The notes beneath the pieces are model-generated. The model did not search any database and was not told the DNA's origin. It saw only the letters and a list, made by a program, of their open reading frames with translations. Of a stretch of 64,000 nucleotides of DNA, positions 34,085 through 43,148 are shown piece after piece. The translations under genes were made by a program, and so were the position numbers. This stretch comes from Polaribacter litorisediminis (GTDB lineage Bacteria > Bacteroidota > Bacteroidia > Flavobacteriales > Flavobacteriaceae): positions 2,655,501-2,719,500 of the forward strand of contig NZ_CP082966.1 of assembly GCF_019968605.1 (NCBI RefSeq), written 5' to 3'. Position 1 is the stretch's first letter, and every line of letters starts with the position of its first letter.

Positions 34085-35859
34085 TATGAATCGTTATTTT
34101 TAATTTCGTTTTCAAAGATTACATCTTTTTCTGAATATAACAATTCTGCGACCTGAATTAATTTTTTAATTAAATCACTCACATTATAATTATCGTTTAC
34201 CAAAGAAGATGCCACGGCCGGAGAAATTAAATTTTTACGAATTAAATTGTCTATTGTTTTATTATTTCTATTTTTTGATAATTTTGCTTGGTGTTTTAGT
34301 GTTTTTAGCTCATTGAAATACACTTCTTTTTGATCGTGTTTTCTAAACAAGTAAATAACTCTTAAAACTGTCGCCACTTTTTTTCTAAATTTATTGTATT
34401 CCTTTTTAACCTCTTTATTTTCAGAATCTAAAAAAGCAGTAATGTTTTTCGACAAATCTCTTGTGTCTCTAATAATCTCTACCATTCTTCTATTTGCCAA
34501 TTTTAATTCTGTTAAACGAATCTCTTGGGCTTGTGTCAATTTTAAAGTACTCTGCCCCAAAACAATATAATTTATTATGTCTCCGTAAATATGTTTTACT
34601 TTGCTATAATATAATTCGTTAATATCTGTTACTATTGCAGTATTTGACAATTTAACTACTTTACTAATTTTTATATTTGACTTAATATCTGTCCGATGAA
34701 TACTCATACCATGGGCTACAATTTCAAAAATTGAATTTTTATACAGGTATTTTGTTTCTTCTGTTAATGATTCTATTAACGTATCAGGAAATTTTAAAAC
34801 AGCTTCATTTAAATACTTTGCTTCATGAATATCTTTTATTTGTTTTTCTTTGAACAAAGTCAATAAAAAAGCTTCTAGTTTTTTTATAAAAGGAATCATC
34901 AAGAGCACACCCATAAAATTAAAAATAGTGTGAAATATGGCTAATTTTAAAGTATAATTATTTGATAAAATCCCCATTAAATCAGATAAAATATCCACAA
35001 AATTTCCTAATGGCACAATAAGAAGTAAGGCAATGATTCCTGTTGAAAAGTTAAAAATTAAATGGGCAATAGACAGTCGTTTGCCAGAGGCATTTGAGTT
35101 TATAGAGCCTAATATTGCGGTAATGGTTGTCCCTATATTTGCGCCAATCGCAATAGCTAGTGCATTTTCATATTCAATTTGACCCGCTGCTAAAGCTGTT
35201 AGAATTAAAGCCAAAGTTGCACTACTAGATTGTAAGATGGTCGTGATAACAATTCCTAAAAAGGTAAAAATGATAGCCCCTAAAAAACCCGTAACTGCAA
35301 ACTGAGTTAAATCTATATGGTCTTTAAACACATCAAAACCTTCTTTCATATAATAAATCCCAAGAAAGAAGAACCCAAGACCTGCCAGCACATTTCCGAT
35401 TCCTTTTAATTGATCATTCTTTTTAAAGGAAAAAACAAAACCAAATATAATCATTGGCATTGCCAAAGCAGAAATCTTTATTTTAAGTCCGAATGCAGCA
35501 ATTAACCAAGCCGTGGCGGTGGTTCCTAAATTAGCACCAAAAACTAGCCCAATTCCCCCTGATAAAGAAATTAAACCCGCACTTATAAAAGAAATCGTTA
35601 TAACCGTTACTAAAGAGCTAGATTGTATAAATGCTGTCACAAAAGCACCTGCAGCAATACTTTTGTATAGTTTGTTTGTTGCTTTTTTTAAAATTTTTTG
35701 CAGCGGCCCTTTCGTAAAAACTCTAAAGCCATCCTCTAACATAATCATACCAAAAAGCAAAATAGCAATCCCAGCAATTACTGTTTTCATATTCGGATTT
35801 ATGAATAGAACTATTCCTAAAACGATTAAAAACAATATGAATGCGGCTTTTTTAAACAT
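34084..35859 (-). CDS. Na/Pi cotransporter family protein (PhoU-like C-terminus)
   Basis: 591 residues. Two repeated PNaS units with the sequences TAFIQSSSLVTVITISFISAG and LGTTATAWLIA in the first and TTILQSSSATLALILTALAAG, GANIGTTITAILGS in the second, typical of NptA/YjbB Na+/phosphate symporters. About eight to ten membrane helices end near residue 330, followed by a cytosolic helical part (about 345-591) of the PhoU kind. Upstream of and overlapping dgt by one base. Direction of phosphate flux (uptake or export) cannot be deduced. Confidence 0.9.
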   Translation of the reverse strand: MFKKAAFILFLIVLGIVLFINPNMKTVIAGIAILLFGMIMLEDGFRVFTKGPLQKILKKATNKLYKSIAAGAFVTAFIQSSSLVTVITISFISAGLISLSGGIGLVFGANLGTTATAWLIAAFGLKIKISALAMPMIIFGFVFSFKKNDQLKGIGNVLAGLGFFFLGIYYMKEGFDVFKDHIDLTQFAVTGFLGAIIFTFLGIVITTILQSSSATLALILTALAAGQIEYENALAIAIGANIGTTITAILGSINSNASGKRLSIAHLIFNFSTGIIALLLIVPLGNFVDILSDLMGILSNNYTLKLAIFHTIFNFMGVLLMIPFIKKLEAFLLTLFKEKQIKDIHEAKYLNEAVLKFPDTLIESLTEETKYLYKNSIFEIVAHGMSIHRTDIKSNIKISKVVKLSNTAIVTDINELYYSKVKHIYGDIINYIVLGQSTLKLTQAQEIRLTELKLANRRMVEIIRDTRDLSKNITAFLDSENKEVKKEYNKFRKKVATVLRVIYLFRKHDQKEVYFNELKTLKHQAKLSKNRNNKTIDNLIRKNLISPAVASSLVNDNYNVSDLIKKLIQVAELLYSEKDVIFENEIKNNDS

Positions 35860-35913
35860 CTGTTTTGTGCTAGAATTTTAACAACAGGTCAATATATTAA
35901 TTTAAAATCAAAC

Positions 35914-35942
35914 AAAAGAGAAATCTTTCGACTTCTCTTTTT
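35914..35942 (-). terminator. Terminator after the PD-(D/E)XK-like gene
   Basis: AAAAGAGAA (35914-35922) pairs with TTCTCTTTT (35933-35941), symmetrical A/T flanks; on the minus strand it ends in TTTTG just after the 223-residue gene. Confidence 0.65.
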
Positions 35943-35960
35943 ATTCAACTTTTAATTTAG

Positions 35961-36632
35961 TTAGGCAACATTCCAAAAATGTTTCACTTCATCACAAATC
36001 TTATACATTTTTGAAAGAATCTTTTCTGGTTTTTTTGATGCTGATACAATTGTTTCACCAAAAACATCAATTGAAAAACAAATATCTGTCAATGGCTTTG
36101 CATTATACTTTGAAGCTATTTCAGTGATATGCTTATGCAAAATTGTTGCTACCATTTTTGACTCATTTAGATCAAAAATACTTCCTTTAGACAAATGAAT
36201 TTTAACACCTCCAATATATTTTTCTCCCTTGTAGTCAATTGTAAAAACAATATCTGGAGAAACTAAAACCTCAACACCATTTATAAATGTAGATTTTATA
36301 GTTCTCTTTTTAATTAAGGTTAAATCGTGATTCTTGAGAATTTCAGGGATTTCCACATTCAAAAATTTCCTCATTGCTTCCAAAGAAGACAGTTTGTTAT
36401 TTATTTGTTGTGGCTTACTAACAATTCTATTTTTAAGTTTTTCAAGTCCTTGAATTATTGGCTGGTTATTTCCATTCTCTGACAAGGATTTTTTAATACA
36501 TGCCCTTGGTGTCTGATACCAGCCTACTCTTAAAACAGGTGGATTTTTCGAGTCCTTAACTATTCTTCTTTTTTTCGCATCTGTTCCCTTAGAAAAATCT
36601 ACTAAAGGATTAATTGAAATTTTATATTTCAT
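35961..36632 (-). CDS. Unknown protein with PD-(D/E)XK-like core (223 aa)
   Basis: 223 residues, no signal peptide or membrane helix. Not matched to a named family. The central part VLVSPDIVFTIDYKGEKYIG followed by GVKIHLSKG has the beta-hairpin look of PD-(D/E)XK nucleases: a PD on the first strand and a Lys on the second, but Gly stands where Glu/Asp is expected, so catalysis may be lost. The basic N-terminus (FSKGTDAKKRRIVKDSK) and the helical rest could bind nucleic acid (inference). It is a single gene between the Na/Pi operon and a candidate small RNA, in a region without conserved neighbours, which fits a recent arrival. Confidence 0.55.
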   Translation of the reverse strand: MKYKISINPLVDFSKGTDAKKRRIVKDSKNPPVLRVGWYQTPRACIKKSLSENGNNQPIIQGLEKLKNRIVSKPQQINNKLSSLEAMRKFLNVEIPEILKNHDLTLIKKRTIKSTFINGVEVLVSPDIVFTIDYKGEKYIGGVKIHLSKGSIFDLNESKMVATILHKHITEIASKYNAKPLTDICFSIDVFGETIVSASKKPEKILSKMYKICDEVKHFWNVA

Positions 36633-36691
36633 TATCTTCTTTGTTTTTTGAATTATTAACTTTCAGTTTTTATTGTTAACAACTCCGTTAG

Positions 36692-36729
36692 CAAGTCTGA
36701 AATTAGGCAATAAGCCCAATTCTGACTTG
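36692..36729. repeat. Imperfect 16-17 bp hairpin
   Basis: CAAGTCTGAAATTAGGC (36692-36708) pairs, with three interruptions, with GCCCAATTCTGACTTG (36714-36729). Not followed by T-run; a repeat or the end of a decayed element. Confidence 0.55.
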
Positions 36730-36751
36730 TGATAAAATTTAGAAAAATAAC

Positions 36752-36782
36752 TTGGCGAAGAGAATCCTATTTTGTAGTTTTG
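36752..36782 (+). promoter_or_regulatory. Candidate promoter of a small RNA
   Basis: TTG at 36752-36754, 20 bases, then TAGTTTTG (36775-36782), a full TAnnTTTG box with near-ideal spacing on the plus strand. No protein gene follows within the terminated unit. Confidence 0.5.
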
Positions 36783-36788
36783 AAGCAC

Positions 36789-36902
36789 AAAAGGGAGAGT
36801 GAGTAATCTCAAAATTCTTTTAACAAACTTTAATTTTAGCCCGGTCAGGAAAAAATTAAAAAAATTACCAAGAAGCGATATGTCCAGTATCGCTTTTTTT
36901 TA
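36789..36902 (+). ncRNA. Candidate small RNA (~115 nt)
   Basis: A plus-strand unit bounded by the promoter at 36752-36782 and a strong intrinsic terminator: AAGCGATA (36873-36880), loop TGTCCAG, TATCGCTT (36888-36895), run of T to 36902. Inside there is a small hairpin GAGA..TCTC near 36792-36810 and an unstructured A-rich part. No known RNA family was recognised; it was compared by eye with SRP and 6S RNA without a match. Confidence 0.45.
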
Positions 36903-36950
36903 TGCGTATTAGTTTTATCTCAAATAAAATATTTTAATCCATTTATATTA

Positions 36951-36976
36951 AAGAGAGGCATTTCTACCTCTCTCTT
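36951..36976 (-). terminator. Terminator of nrdB-nrdA
   Basis: AGAGAGG (36952-36958) pairs with CCTCTCT (36967-36973); on the minus strand the stem is followed by T residues, 20 bases after the nrdA stop. Confidence 0.65.
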
Positions 36977-36995
36977 AATTTTTTAATTTAAAATT

Positions 36996-38774
36996 CTATC
37001 CTTCACAATTTAAACAATCTTTCTTTTGCTTAAATTTTTGTGCTGCATTCATACTATGTTGGTAATACATCGATTTTACTCCTAGTTTCCAAGCTGTGAT
37101 GTATACATCATTTACTTGTTTTATTGGCATATCTGGGTGCACCATGATATTGATAGATTGTCCTTGATCGATATGATTTTGTCTATTTGCTGCTTGATAA
37201 ACAATTACTTTTTGATCTATTTCTGAATAGGTTTTAAACACCTCTTTTTCTGCTTCTGTTAAGCAATCTAAGTGCAATACGGAACCATCATTATCTCGAA
37301 TACTTCTCCAAACATCCCCTGTATTAAATCCTTTTTGTTCTAATAACTTTTCTAATATAGGGTTCTTAATCGTAGTTTTTATCTTTGCAATATCCTTCAC
37401 ATAAATATTAGACCAAATTGGCTCAATACCCTGAGAAACTTGACCTAAAATAAATGCTGAAGATGTTGTTGGAGCTATCGCATTTAGCGTTGTATTGCGT
37501 CTTCCGTATCCTTTTAATACGGCTGGTTCACCATACATTTTCGCCATTTCTTCGGATGCTTTGTATGATTTTTCTTTGATCAACTTAAAAATCTCCGTGT
37601 TTAGTGAATATGCCTCTTGGCTATCGAATGCAAGCATTTTAGACTGTAATAATGAGTGCCAACCCAAAGCTCCTAAACCTAATGCTCTGTTCTCTTTTGC
37701 AAAATTATAAGCTTTTTCCATAAAACGAAATGTAAACTGATCGTCTCTGTCTGGTGATTCTTTAAATACTTCTAATTTTGTAATAAATTCCTGCATTACA
37801 GCATCTAAAAAGTAAGCAAGGGTTTCTACTGCATCCGTATCTTTCCAAGCATCGTAATGCATCAAATTAATTGAAGATAAACAACAAACAAAAGACCAAT
37901 CTTCATTAGAAGGCAACATGATTTCAGTACACAAGTTACTTGCGTAAATTTCATGCTTTTTATCTTTGTAAACATCTACTGTTCCGTTATTTGCATTGTC
38001 TCTAAAAAGAATATACGGATAGCCTATTTCTCCTCTTCGTTGTAATATTTTTGCCCAAATACTTCTTTTTTCTACATCACCATCAATCATTTCCTGCATC
38101 CACTGGTCACCTACCGTAACACCATGTGTTAATTCTTGAATTGGATTCCCCTCTGTTCCTATTTCTAAAAACTCCTTAATATCTGCGTGATCTATTGGCA
38201 AATATGGAGAAAAACGGCCTCTTCTTACAGAACCCTGACTCACAACATCCACCATTTTTTCAAACAATTGCATAATATGAACAGACCCAGATGATGAACC
38301 ATTATTTTTAACATCTGCACCTCTTTGACGTAATTTACCAAAATAACCAGAAGTTCCTCCACCTAGTTTAGACATCATGCCAACTTCTGATTGTGAGAAT
38401 AAAATATCTCCCATATCATCTGCTACATGTGAACCAAAACAACTAATAGGCAACCCTCTTTTTTTACCAAAATTAGACCATACTGGTGAGGCTAAAGAGT
38501 AATAACCCGCGGCCATATATTTATAAAACTTATCAGAAAACCCTTTAATTTTTAAAATATCTTCCGCATTATCCGCTATTTCACGAATTCTTTCTTCTGG
38601 AGTTGTTTTCCCTGTTAAATAACCAGATTCTAAAAATTTGCGACTATTTTCTGTTAGCCAGGTCATTTCAGGTTCTTTCTTTTTTTCAAGCATTTCTTTC
38701 CTGGCTGCATTGGCTGCTTGAATTAATCTTTCGTGTTCGGTAAGCGCTGTGGTATCTAAAATGTTCTGGTTCAT
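36996..38774 (-). CDS. nrdA: Class I ribonucleotide reductase, large subunit without ATP-cone
   Basis: 592 residues, shorter than the ~760 of E. coli NrdA because the N-terminal ATP-cone is absent. It starts close to the catalytic barrel (ENSRKFLESGYLTG). Catalytic features: PISCFGSHV, GTSGYFGKLR, NLCTEIMLPSNED with the thiyl Cys and Glu, and C587/C590 in the C-terminal DCLNCEG, which re-reduce the active site. Encoded 3 bases after nrdB in the same operon. Activity control must therefore come from the cone on NrdB. Reduces ribonucleotides to deoxyribonucleotides. Confidence 0.94.
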   Translation of the reverse strand: MNQNILDTTALTEHERLIQAANAARKEMLEKKKEPEMTWLTENSRKFLESGYLTGKTTPEERIREIADNAEDILKIKGFSDKFYKYMAAGYYSLASPVWSNFGKKRGLPISCFGSHVADDMGDILFSQSEVGMMSKLGGGTSGYFGKLRQRGADVKNNGSSSGSVHIMQLFEKMVDVVSQGSVRRGRFSPYLPIDHADIKEFLEIGTEGNPIQELTHGVTVGDQWMQEMIDGDVEKRSIWAKILQRRGEIGYPYILFRDNANNGTVDVYKDKKHEIYASNLCTEIMLPSNEDWSFVCCLSSINLMHYDAWKDTDAVETLAYFLDAVMQEFITKLEVFKESPDRDDQFTFRFMEKAYNFAKENRALGLGALGWHSLLQSKMLAFDSQEAYSLNTEIFKLIKEKSYKASEEMAKMYGEPAVLKGYGRRNTTLNAIAPTTSSAFILGQVSQGIEPIWSNIYVKDIAKIKTTIKNPILEKLLEQKGFNTGDVWRSIRDNDGSVLHLDCLTEAEKEVFKTYSEIDQKVIVYQAANRQNHIDQGQSINIMVHPDMPIKQVNDVYITAWKLGVKSMYYQHSMNAAQKFKQKKDCLNCEG

Positions 38775-38777
38775 AAT

Positions 38778-40052
38778 TTAAAATAAGTCATCACTAGTTA
38801 TACTTTTGGTTCTTTTACTGTAATTAATAGATCTTTTTACAAAGAAATCTCCGTGTTTGGTGCCTATAATTTCATCATCAAACCAATCTGTTTGCGATAA
38901 TAAGGCTTGATCAACCTCGAATATTTTTGCAAGACCGATGCTTGATAAAGAGTTATTAAATCTATTTTTTATAAATTCTTTGATGACGTTTTTTGGTAAG
39001 AAATCTAATTCTCCTTTTTCAAATATCCAGTCGATTATTTTACTTTCAGAGAGAAAAGCTTCTTTACAGGTTTCTTGAATCATTAAACCATGATCTTCAT
39101 CAAACCAATCTGGATTTTCTTCTTTTATAATTTTGATAACATCAATACCAAAATCACCATGAATTTGCTCTTCTTTAGATGTTGCTTCCACAACATTTGA
39201 AATTCCTTTTAATACATTTTTATGCTTATTAAAGGCCATGATAATTAAGAACTGAGAAAACAAAGAAACATGTTCTATAAATAAAGAAAATAGAATAATA
39301 GATTCCGAAAAATCTTTATTTTCTTCGCTTCGTACGTTTTTTAATGCGCCTTCTAAATAATTAACACGTCGCATCATAACTGGATTCTTCTTCAAGTTTT
39401 TAAACTCGTTATTCAATCCCAAAATTTCTAACAAATGAGAATATGCATCGTGATGGCGTACTTCACTTTCAGAAAAGGTAGCACCTACAGCGCCTATTTC
39501 TGGTTTTGGCATTCTTTTATGAATATCACCCCAAAAAGTCTTTACAGCTACCTCTATTTGAGAGATTGCTAACATGGTGTTTTTTATAGCACTTCTTTCT
39601 ACATCACTTAAATGCGCCTTAAAATCTTGAATATCACTAGTATAATTGAATTCTGTATGAATCCAATACGAATGCCTAATTGCATCTACATATTCATGCA
39701 AAGCAGGATAATCATAAGGTTTTAAATTTACTCTTTTTTCAAAAATATTCTTTTTTCTATTTCTTGTTTGCTCATTTCTATATAAAATATAAGCTTTCGC
39801 CACATCATGAAAAGGGCTGTCCATTAACTTGTACTCTACGATATCTTGAACTTGTTCAACTGTGGGAATATAATCAGGTTCATTCAATTTCCTTTCTAAT
39901 AAAGTACCATTCACAATGTTCGTAATTGCAATTGCATCTCGCTTTGTGCCATTATTTACAGAAAGCATGGCTTTTTCAATGGCTTTTGTAATTTTGTCTA
40001 ATTCGAAAGGGCTCGTTTCGGAGTCTCTTTTTATGATTTGAGTAATTTCCAC
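38778..40052 (-). CDS. nrdB: Class I ribonucleotide reductase, small subunit with N-terminal ATP-cone
   Basis: 424 residues. Residues 1-95 are an ATP-cone (IIKRDSETSPFELDKITKAI ... VEYKLMDSPFHDVAKAYILYRN), a domain normally found on NrdA. The ferritin-like radical domain follows, with ligands E167, E197 and H200 (SESEVRHHDAY), E260, and E295 plus H298 (KEEQIHGDF). Y204 stands at the place of the radical Tyr. Leeuwenhoekiella blandensis has such a cone-bearing NrdB, and related Flavobacteriia NrdB proteins use a dimanganese cofactor; the metal here is an inference. The C-terminus ends SDDLF, the usual NrdA-docking tail. Confidence 0.93.
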   Translation of the reverse strand: MEITQIIKRDSETSPFELDKITKAIEKAMLSVNNGTKRDAIAITNIVNGTLLERKLNEPDYIPTVEQVQDIVEYKLMDSPFHDVAKAYILYRNEQTRNRKKNIFEKRVNLKPYDYPALHEYVDAIRHSYWIHTEFNYTSDIQDFKAHLSDVERSAIKNTMLAISQIEVAVKTFWGDIHKRMPKPEIGAVGATFSESEVRHHDAYSHLLEILGLNNEFKNLKKNPVMMRRVNYLEGALKNVRSEENKDFSESIILFSLFIEHVSLFSQFLIIMAFNKHKNVLKGISNVVEATSKEEQIHGDFGIDVIKIIKEENPDWFDEDHGLMIQETCKEAFLSESKIIDWIFEKGELDFLPKNVIKEFIKNRFNNSLSSIGLAKIFEVDQALLSQTDWFDDEIIGTKHGDFFVKRSINYSKRTKSITSDDLF

Positions 40053-40695
40053 AGTAGTCTAAGGTTATTTAAATGTTAATAATCGGGGTTAACAAAGATT
40101 GGTTTTTTTACTAGAAAAAGCAATCCATACTTATTCACAAAACCCTTGAAGTTTTTAACAAAATGGTGATTTACCCGAATTTTACCTTGAAAATAAAAAA
40201 TTTTAAACACCTAATTGTCAATTACTTAAAATTAAAAAAACGCTACAACCACCATTTTCATTGACATTCCTAAAACACGGATTTACATTTTTTATTCCTC
40301 CATTTATTTTTTTTGATATCGCTTCTTTTAATAATAGGAGTTATCATCGATGCGTTAAACAAAACTGAATTTTTAAATAATTTATCAAAAGAAATCACTT
40401 TTTATATCCTTCTATACAATTGTAAACTTTGATTATATATCAGCATAAAAAAGTTGATGAGATTATTCAACAAGTCTAAATAATTCAATTTTACATCAAA
40501 ATAGGATTTAAAAACGTTTTATTTCACAACCAAATCAACTATAATTAACCTTCCTAGAGAGACGAAAAAAAGTTAGAGCGCAGAGATTATTATGATCCTT
40601 TAATACTATTTAGATTTTTTTTACATAACAACAAGTCATTTAAAATATTTTAAGCGACTTTTTTTTGCCGTATTTTTGCAAAAAGTTTATTTCGG
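40053..40695. other. Intergenic region between divergent nrdB and ctaA
   Basis: About 640 AT-rich bases with no plausible gene and no NrdR-type box recognised. The right end carries the ctaA -7 box. On the minus strand AATCTTTG near 40097 is a near match to a -7 box for nrdB. Confidence 0.5.
40671..40678 (+). promoter_or_regulatory. Putative -7 box of the heme A synthase gene
   Basis: TATTTTTG, 17 bases before the ATG at 40696. Confidence 0.45.
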
Positions 40696-41712
40696 ATGAA
40701 AAAAAGGTTTCCAAAAATTGTTCAGTATGCAATTATTTCTCTTTATTTAATTTTTTTAGCAGGTGCAATTGTTAGAATGACGGGTTCTGGAATGGGTTGT
40801 CCCGATTGGCCTAAATGTTTCGGCTATTACATTCCGCCAACATCCGAAGATCAAATAACATGGAAACCGAATACTGAATTTAAAAAAGGCTTTATCATTA
40901 TAAAAGACGAAGTGCTATTTGTTGCTGAAAAAGATGTAAAAACTTCTATTGAATTTAATGCAAAAAATTGGAAAGAATATACCAAACACGATTATAACAA
41001 ATTTAATAAATTCCATACTTGGACAGAGTACATCAATCGGTTAGTTTCTGTACTAGCTGGATTTGTATTTTTGTTCTTAATCTATGCATCCACGAAATTT
41101 TGGAGTGAAAATAAAACGATTCCACTGCTCTCTTTTGGTGCATTTCTCTTAATGCTTTTTGAAGCTTGGTTAGGAAAAACAGTTGTTGACACCAATTTAA
41201 CCCCAGAAATTATTACCATTCACATGGTGGTTGGTTTAATTATTATTGGAATTTTATTAAAGTTAAAGTTTATCGTTACTGACCACAAAAAAATATTCAG
41301 GTACAATTCACTTTTTAATAAATTACTCATTATTTCCGTTATCTTTTCTTTAGTGCAAATTGCAATGGGAACTCAGGTAAGACAATTTATAGATGAACAA
41401 GTAAAACAATTTGGTTTTGAAAATAAAAACTATAGCTTGATGAATCCTAGTTTTAAATTCTACTTTCATAGATCTTTTACCATTGCTATAGTGCTGGTAA
41501 ACTTCGGATTGTTTTACATCAATCAAATTAAGAATTTGGGCTATAAACTAGTAAATTGGATTGTTTTCTTGATATTTTTAGAGACCATTACTGGAATTTT
41601 AATGTATTATGCAGAGTTTCCGATAGGAACACAAGCCATCCATTTATTATCTGGAGCTCTTTTATTCGGCCTACAATTTTATTTATGGTTGCAAAATCGT
41701 TCTGCCAAATAA
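40696..41712 (+). CDS. ctaA: COX15/CtaA-type heme A synthase
   Basis: 338 residues, about eight membrane helices in two repeated four-helix units. Signature parts are VRMTGSGMGCPDWPKCFGYYIPP near the start, FHTWTEYINRLVSVLAGF with the heme-ligand His, LGKTVVDTNLTPEIITIHMVVG, MGTQVRQFIDEQVKQF and the second-unit HRSFTIAIV and QAIHLLSGALL. Heme A synthase oxidises the C8 methyl of heme O for cytochrome oxidase. The Cys pair used by some CtaA forms is represented only by C in MGCPDWPKC. Gene alone; the rest of the oxidase genes are outside the window. Confidence 0.93.
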   Translation: MKKRFPKIVQYAIISLYLIFLAGAIVRMTGSGMGCPDWPKCFGYYIPPTSEDQITWKPNTEFKKGFIIIKDEVLFVAEKDVKTSIEFNAKNWKEYTKHDYNKFNKFHTWTEYINRLVSVLAGFVFLFLIYASTKFWSENKTIPLLSFGAFLLMLFEAWLGKTVVDTNLTPEIITIHMVVGLIIIGILLKLKFIVTDHKKIFRYNSLFNKLLIISVIFSLVQIAMGTQVRQFIDEQVKQFGFENKNYSLMNPSFKFYFHRSFTIAIVLVNFGLFYINQIKNLGYKLVNWIVFLIFLETITGILMYYAEFPIGTQAIHLLSGALLFGLQFYLWLQNRSAK

Positions 41713-41888
41713 GTACACCATTTATCATTTGAAAGTACTCTAATCATTAAAGAGTCGAGAAAATTAAGACACACCTTTAAGTAGCAACGAAAAAGATACT
41801 TTTTAAGATAATTTATGTGATTTGATAAAAAGGTGTTTGTTCCTGATTTTTCATCTAAATGACAAAAAATTGAAGTTAAAAAATAAAA

Positions 41889-42311
41889 CTACGGATGTGC
41901 ATTTACCCAAATTTCACCATCCGAAAAATGTTCTTTTTTCCAGATAGGAACTGTTTTCTTTAAAGTGTCTATTGCGAATTCACAAGCCAAAAAAGCTGCT
42001 TTTCTATGTTTTGCAGATGCCGTAATAATCACCGGAATTGCTCCAATTTTCAGCATTCCTTCTGCATGATGAATTGCTATTTTTTTAATATCGAATTGTT
42101 CTAAAGCTAGGTGCGCAATTTTTTCCATTTCTTTCATAGCCATCGGTTTGTAAGTAGAGAAATCTAACCGCGTAACTTTTTTTCCTTGGGTATCGTTTCT
42201 TACGGTACCTATAAAGGCAGAAATTCCGCCACAAGCATCATCTTCTACAAAATGGTAACACTCTTGCAAGTCGAGTTTTTCTGATGTAATTTTTATAAAA
42301 GTTCTTTGCAT
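41889..42311 (-). CDS. moaE: Molybdopterin synthase catalytic subunit MoaE
   Basis: 140 residues. MoaE pattern: CGGISAFIGTVRNDTQGKKVTRLDFSTYKPMA, IHHAEGMLKIGAIPVIITASAKHRKAAFLACEFAIDTLKKTVPIWKKEHFSDG with the active-site Lys residues, ending EIWVNAHP. Transfers sulphur from MoaD to precursor Z. MoaD is encoded 580 bases upstream on the same strand, with an unrelated DUF3817 gene on the other strand between them. A TATTTTTG box ends 7 bases before its ATG. Confidence 0.94.
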   Translation of the reverse strand: MQRTFIKITSEKLDLQECYHFVEDDACGGISAFIGTVRNDTQGKKVTRLDFSTYKPMAMKEMEKIAHLALEQFDIKKIAIHHAEGMLKIGAIPVIITASAKHRKAAFLACEFAIDTLKKTVPIWKKEHFSDGEIWVNAHP

Positions 42312-42318
42312 AACTCAA

Positions 42319-42326
42319 CAAAAATA
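42319..42326 (-). promoter_or_regulatory. Putative -7 box of moaE
   Basis: TATTTTTG on the minus strand, 7 bases upstream of the moaE ATG (42311), implying a very short leader. Confidence 0.45.
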
Positions 42327-42447
42327 GTGAAACATATTTGTATTTTTGCAAAAATAAATAAAACGTCTTTACAAGGAGTTTTAGTAGAAATAATCTCTGT
42401 TTATAATTAGATTGTTTGGTAAACTAGCAAAGGCAAAAATCAATTTT

Positions 42448-42723
42448 ATGAAAAATATCTTTAGGATTATTAGCTTTTTAGAAGGAATTTCTTATTTACT
42501 CTTACTTTTTATTGCAGTGCCAATTAAATACCTTCAAGGAGATGCCTCATATGTAAAAATGTTAGGGATGCCGCACGGAATTTTATTTATGCTCTATATT
42601 GTTTTGGCAATTGTTATTCAAAAACAAATGTCATGGAATCTAAAAACTATAGGAATTGTTTTTCTTGCTTCCATTATACCTTTGGGCACTTTTTATGTTG
42701 ATAAAAAATATTTACAAGATTAG
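42448..42723 (+). CDS. DUF3817 family membrane protein
   Basis: 91 residues from the ATG at 42448; an alternative TTG start at 42412 adds 12 non-conserved residues. Three predicted helices (about 3-22, 39-55, 61-80). EGISYLLLLFIAVPIKYL and GMPHGILFMLYIV match the DUF3817 pattern, including the conserved G-x-x-HG loop. These small proteins are found near cytochrome-oxidase and transporter genes, but their function is unknown. Lies on the plus strand between moaE and moaD. Confidence 0.85.
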   Translation: MKNIFRIISFLEGISYLLLLFIAVPIKYLQGDASYVKMLGMPHGILFMLYIVLAIVIQKQMSWNLKTIGIVFLASIIPLGTFYVDKKYLQD

Positions 42724-42892
42724 TTGATAAGCCAATCAAATAGATTCGCACACAAAGCCCAAAAATAGTATTCAACCGACATTCTTAGAAAAAGTTTCAA
42801 TACATTTTTTCATAAAAAGAAGATCACTAATGCTTTTTTCTCAACATGCTTTTTTGAGAATAGTTTGTAAATAAATGATTAAGGTAAACTTT

Positions 42893-43135
42893 TTAACCAC
42901 CACTTACAGGCGGAATTATAGCCACTACATCACTTTCTTTTAAAATACTTGCAGCAGTTGCATATTCTTCATTTATAGCAATTGCATAGGAGTTGATCTT
43001 TTCTAATTGTGAAAATTTATCTTTTAAAACGGTTTTAAAACTTGCTATTGAGCAGTTTTGCTCAACTTCCATTTGCAATTGAGAAGCCCCTACTAAATCT
43101 GTTGTAATTCCGAAAAACAAAACGCTTATTTTCAT
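42893..43135 (-). CDS. moaD: Molybdopterin synthase sulphur carrier subunit MoaD
   Basis: 80 residues, ubiquitin-like fold, ending VVAIIPPVSGG with the C-terminal diglycine that is adenylated and thiocarboxylated. The start MKISVLFFGITTDLVGASQL is typical for MoaD. It follows the DUF5686 gene by 13 bases on the same strand and precedes moaE. Confidence 0.92.
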   Translation of the reverse strand: MKISVLFFGITTDLVGASQLQMEVEQNCSIASFKTVLKDKFSQLEKINSYAIAINEEYATAASILKESDVVAIIPPVSGG

Positions 43136-43148
43136 AGTTCAAAAATAG

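Larger units (their letters stand above)
36633..36995. other. Intergenic region with hairpins and a candidate small-RNA unit
   Basis: No protein gene. Contains a long imperfect hairpin (36692-36729), a plus-strand promoter (36752-36782), a plus-strand terminator (36873-36902) and the nrdA terminator (36951-36976). Confidence 0.6.

Noticed and set aside
36831..36880. CCGGTCAGG followed by AAGAAGC, resembling the SRP RNA tip
   Set aside because: The conserved GGAAGCAGC loop and long pairing arms of SRP RNA are absent.
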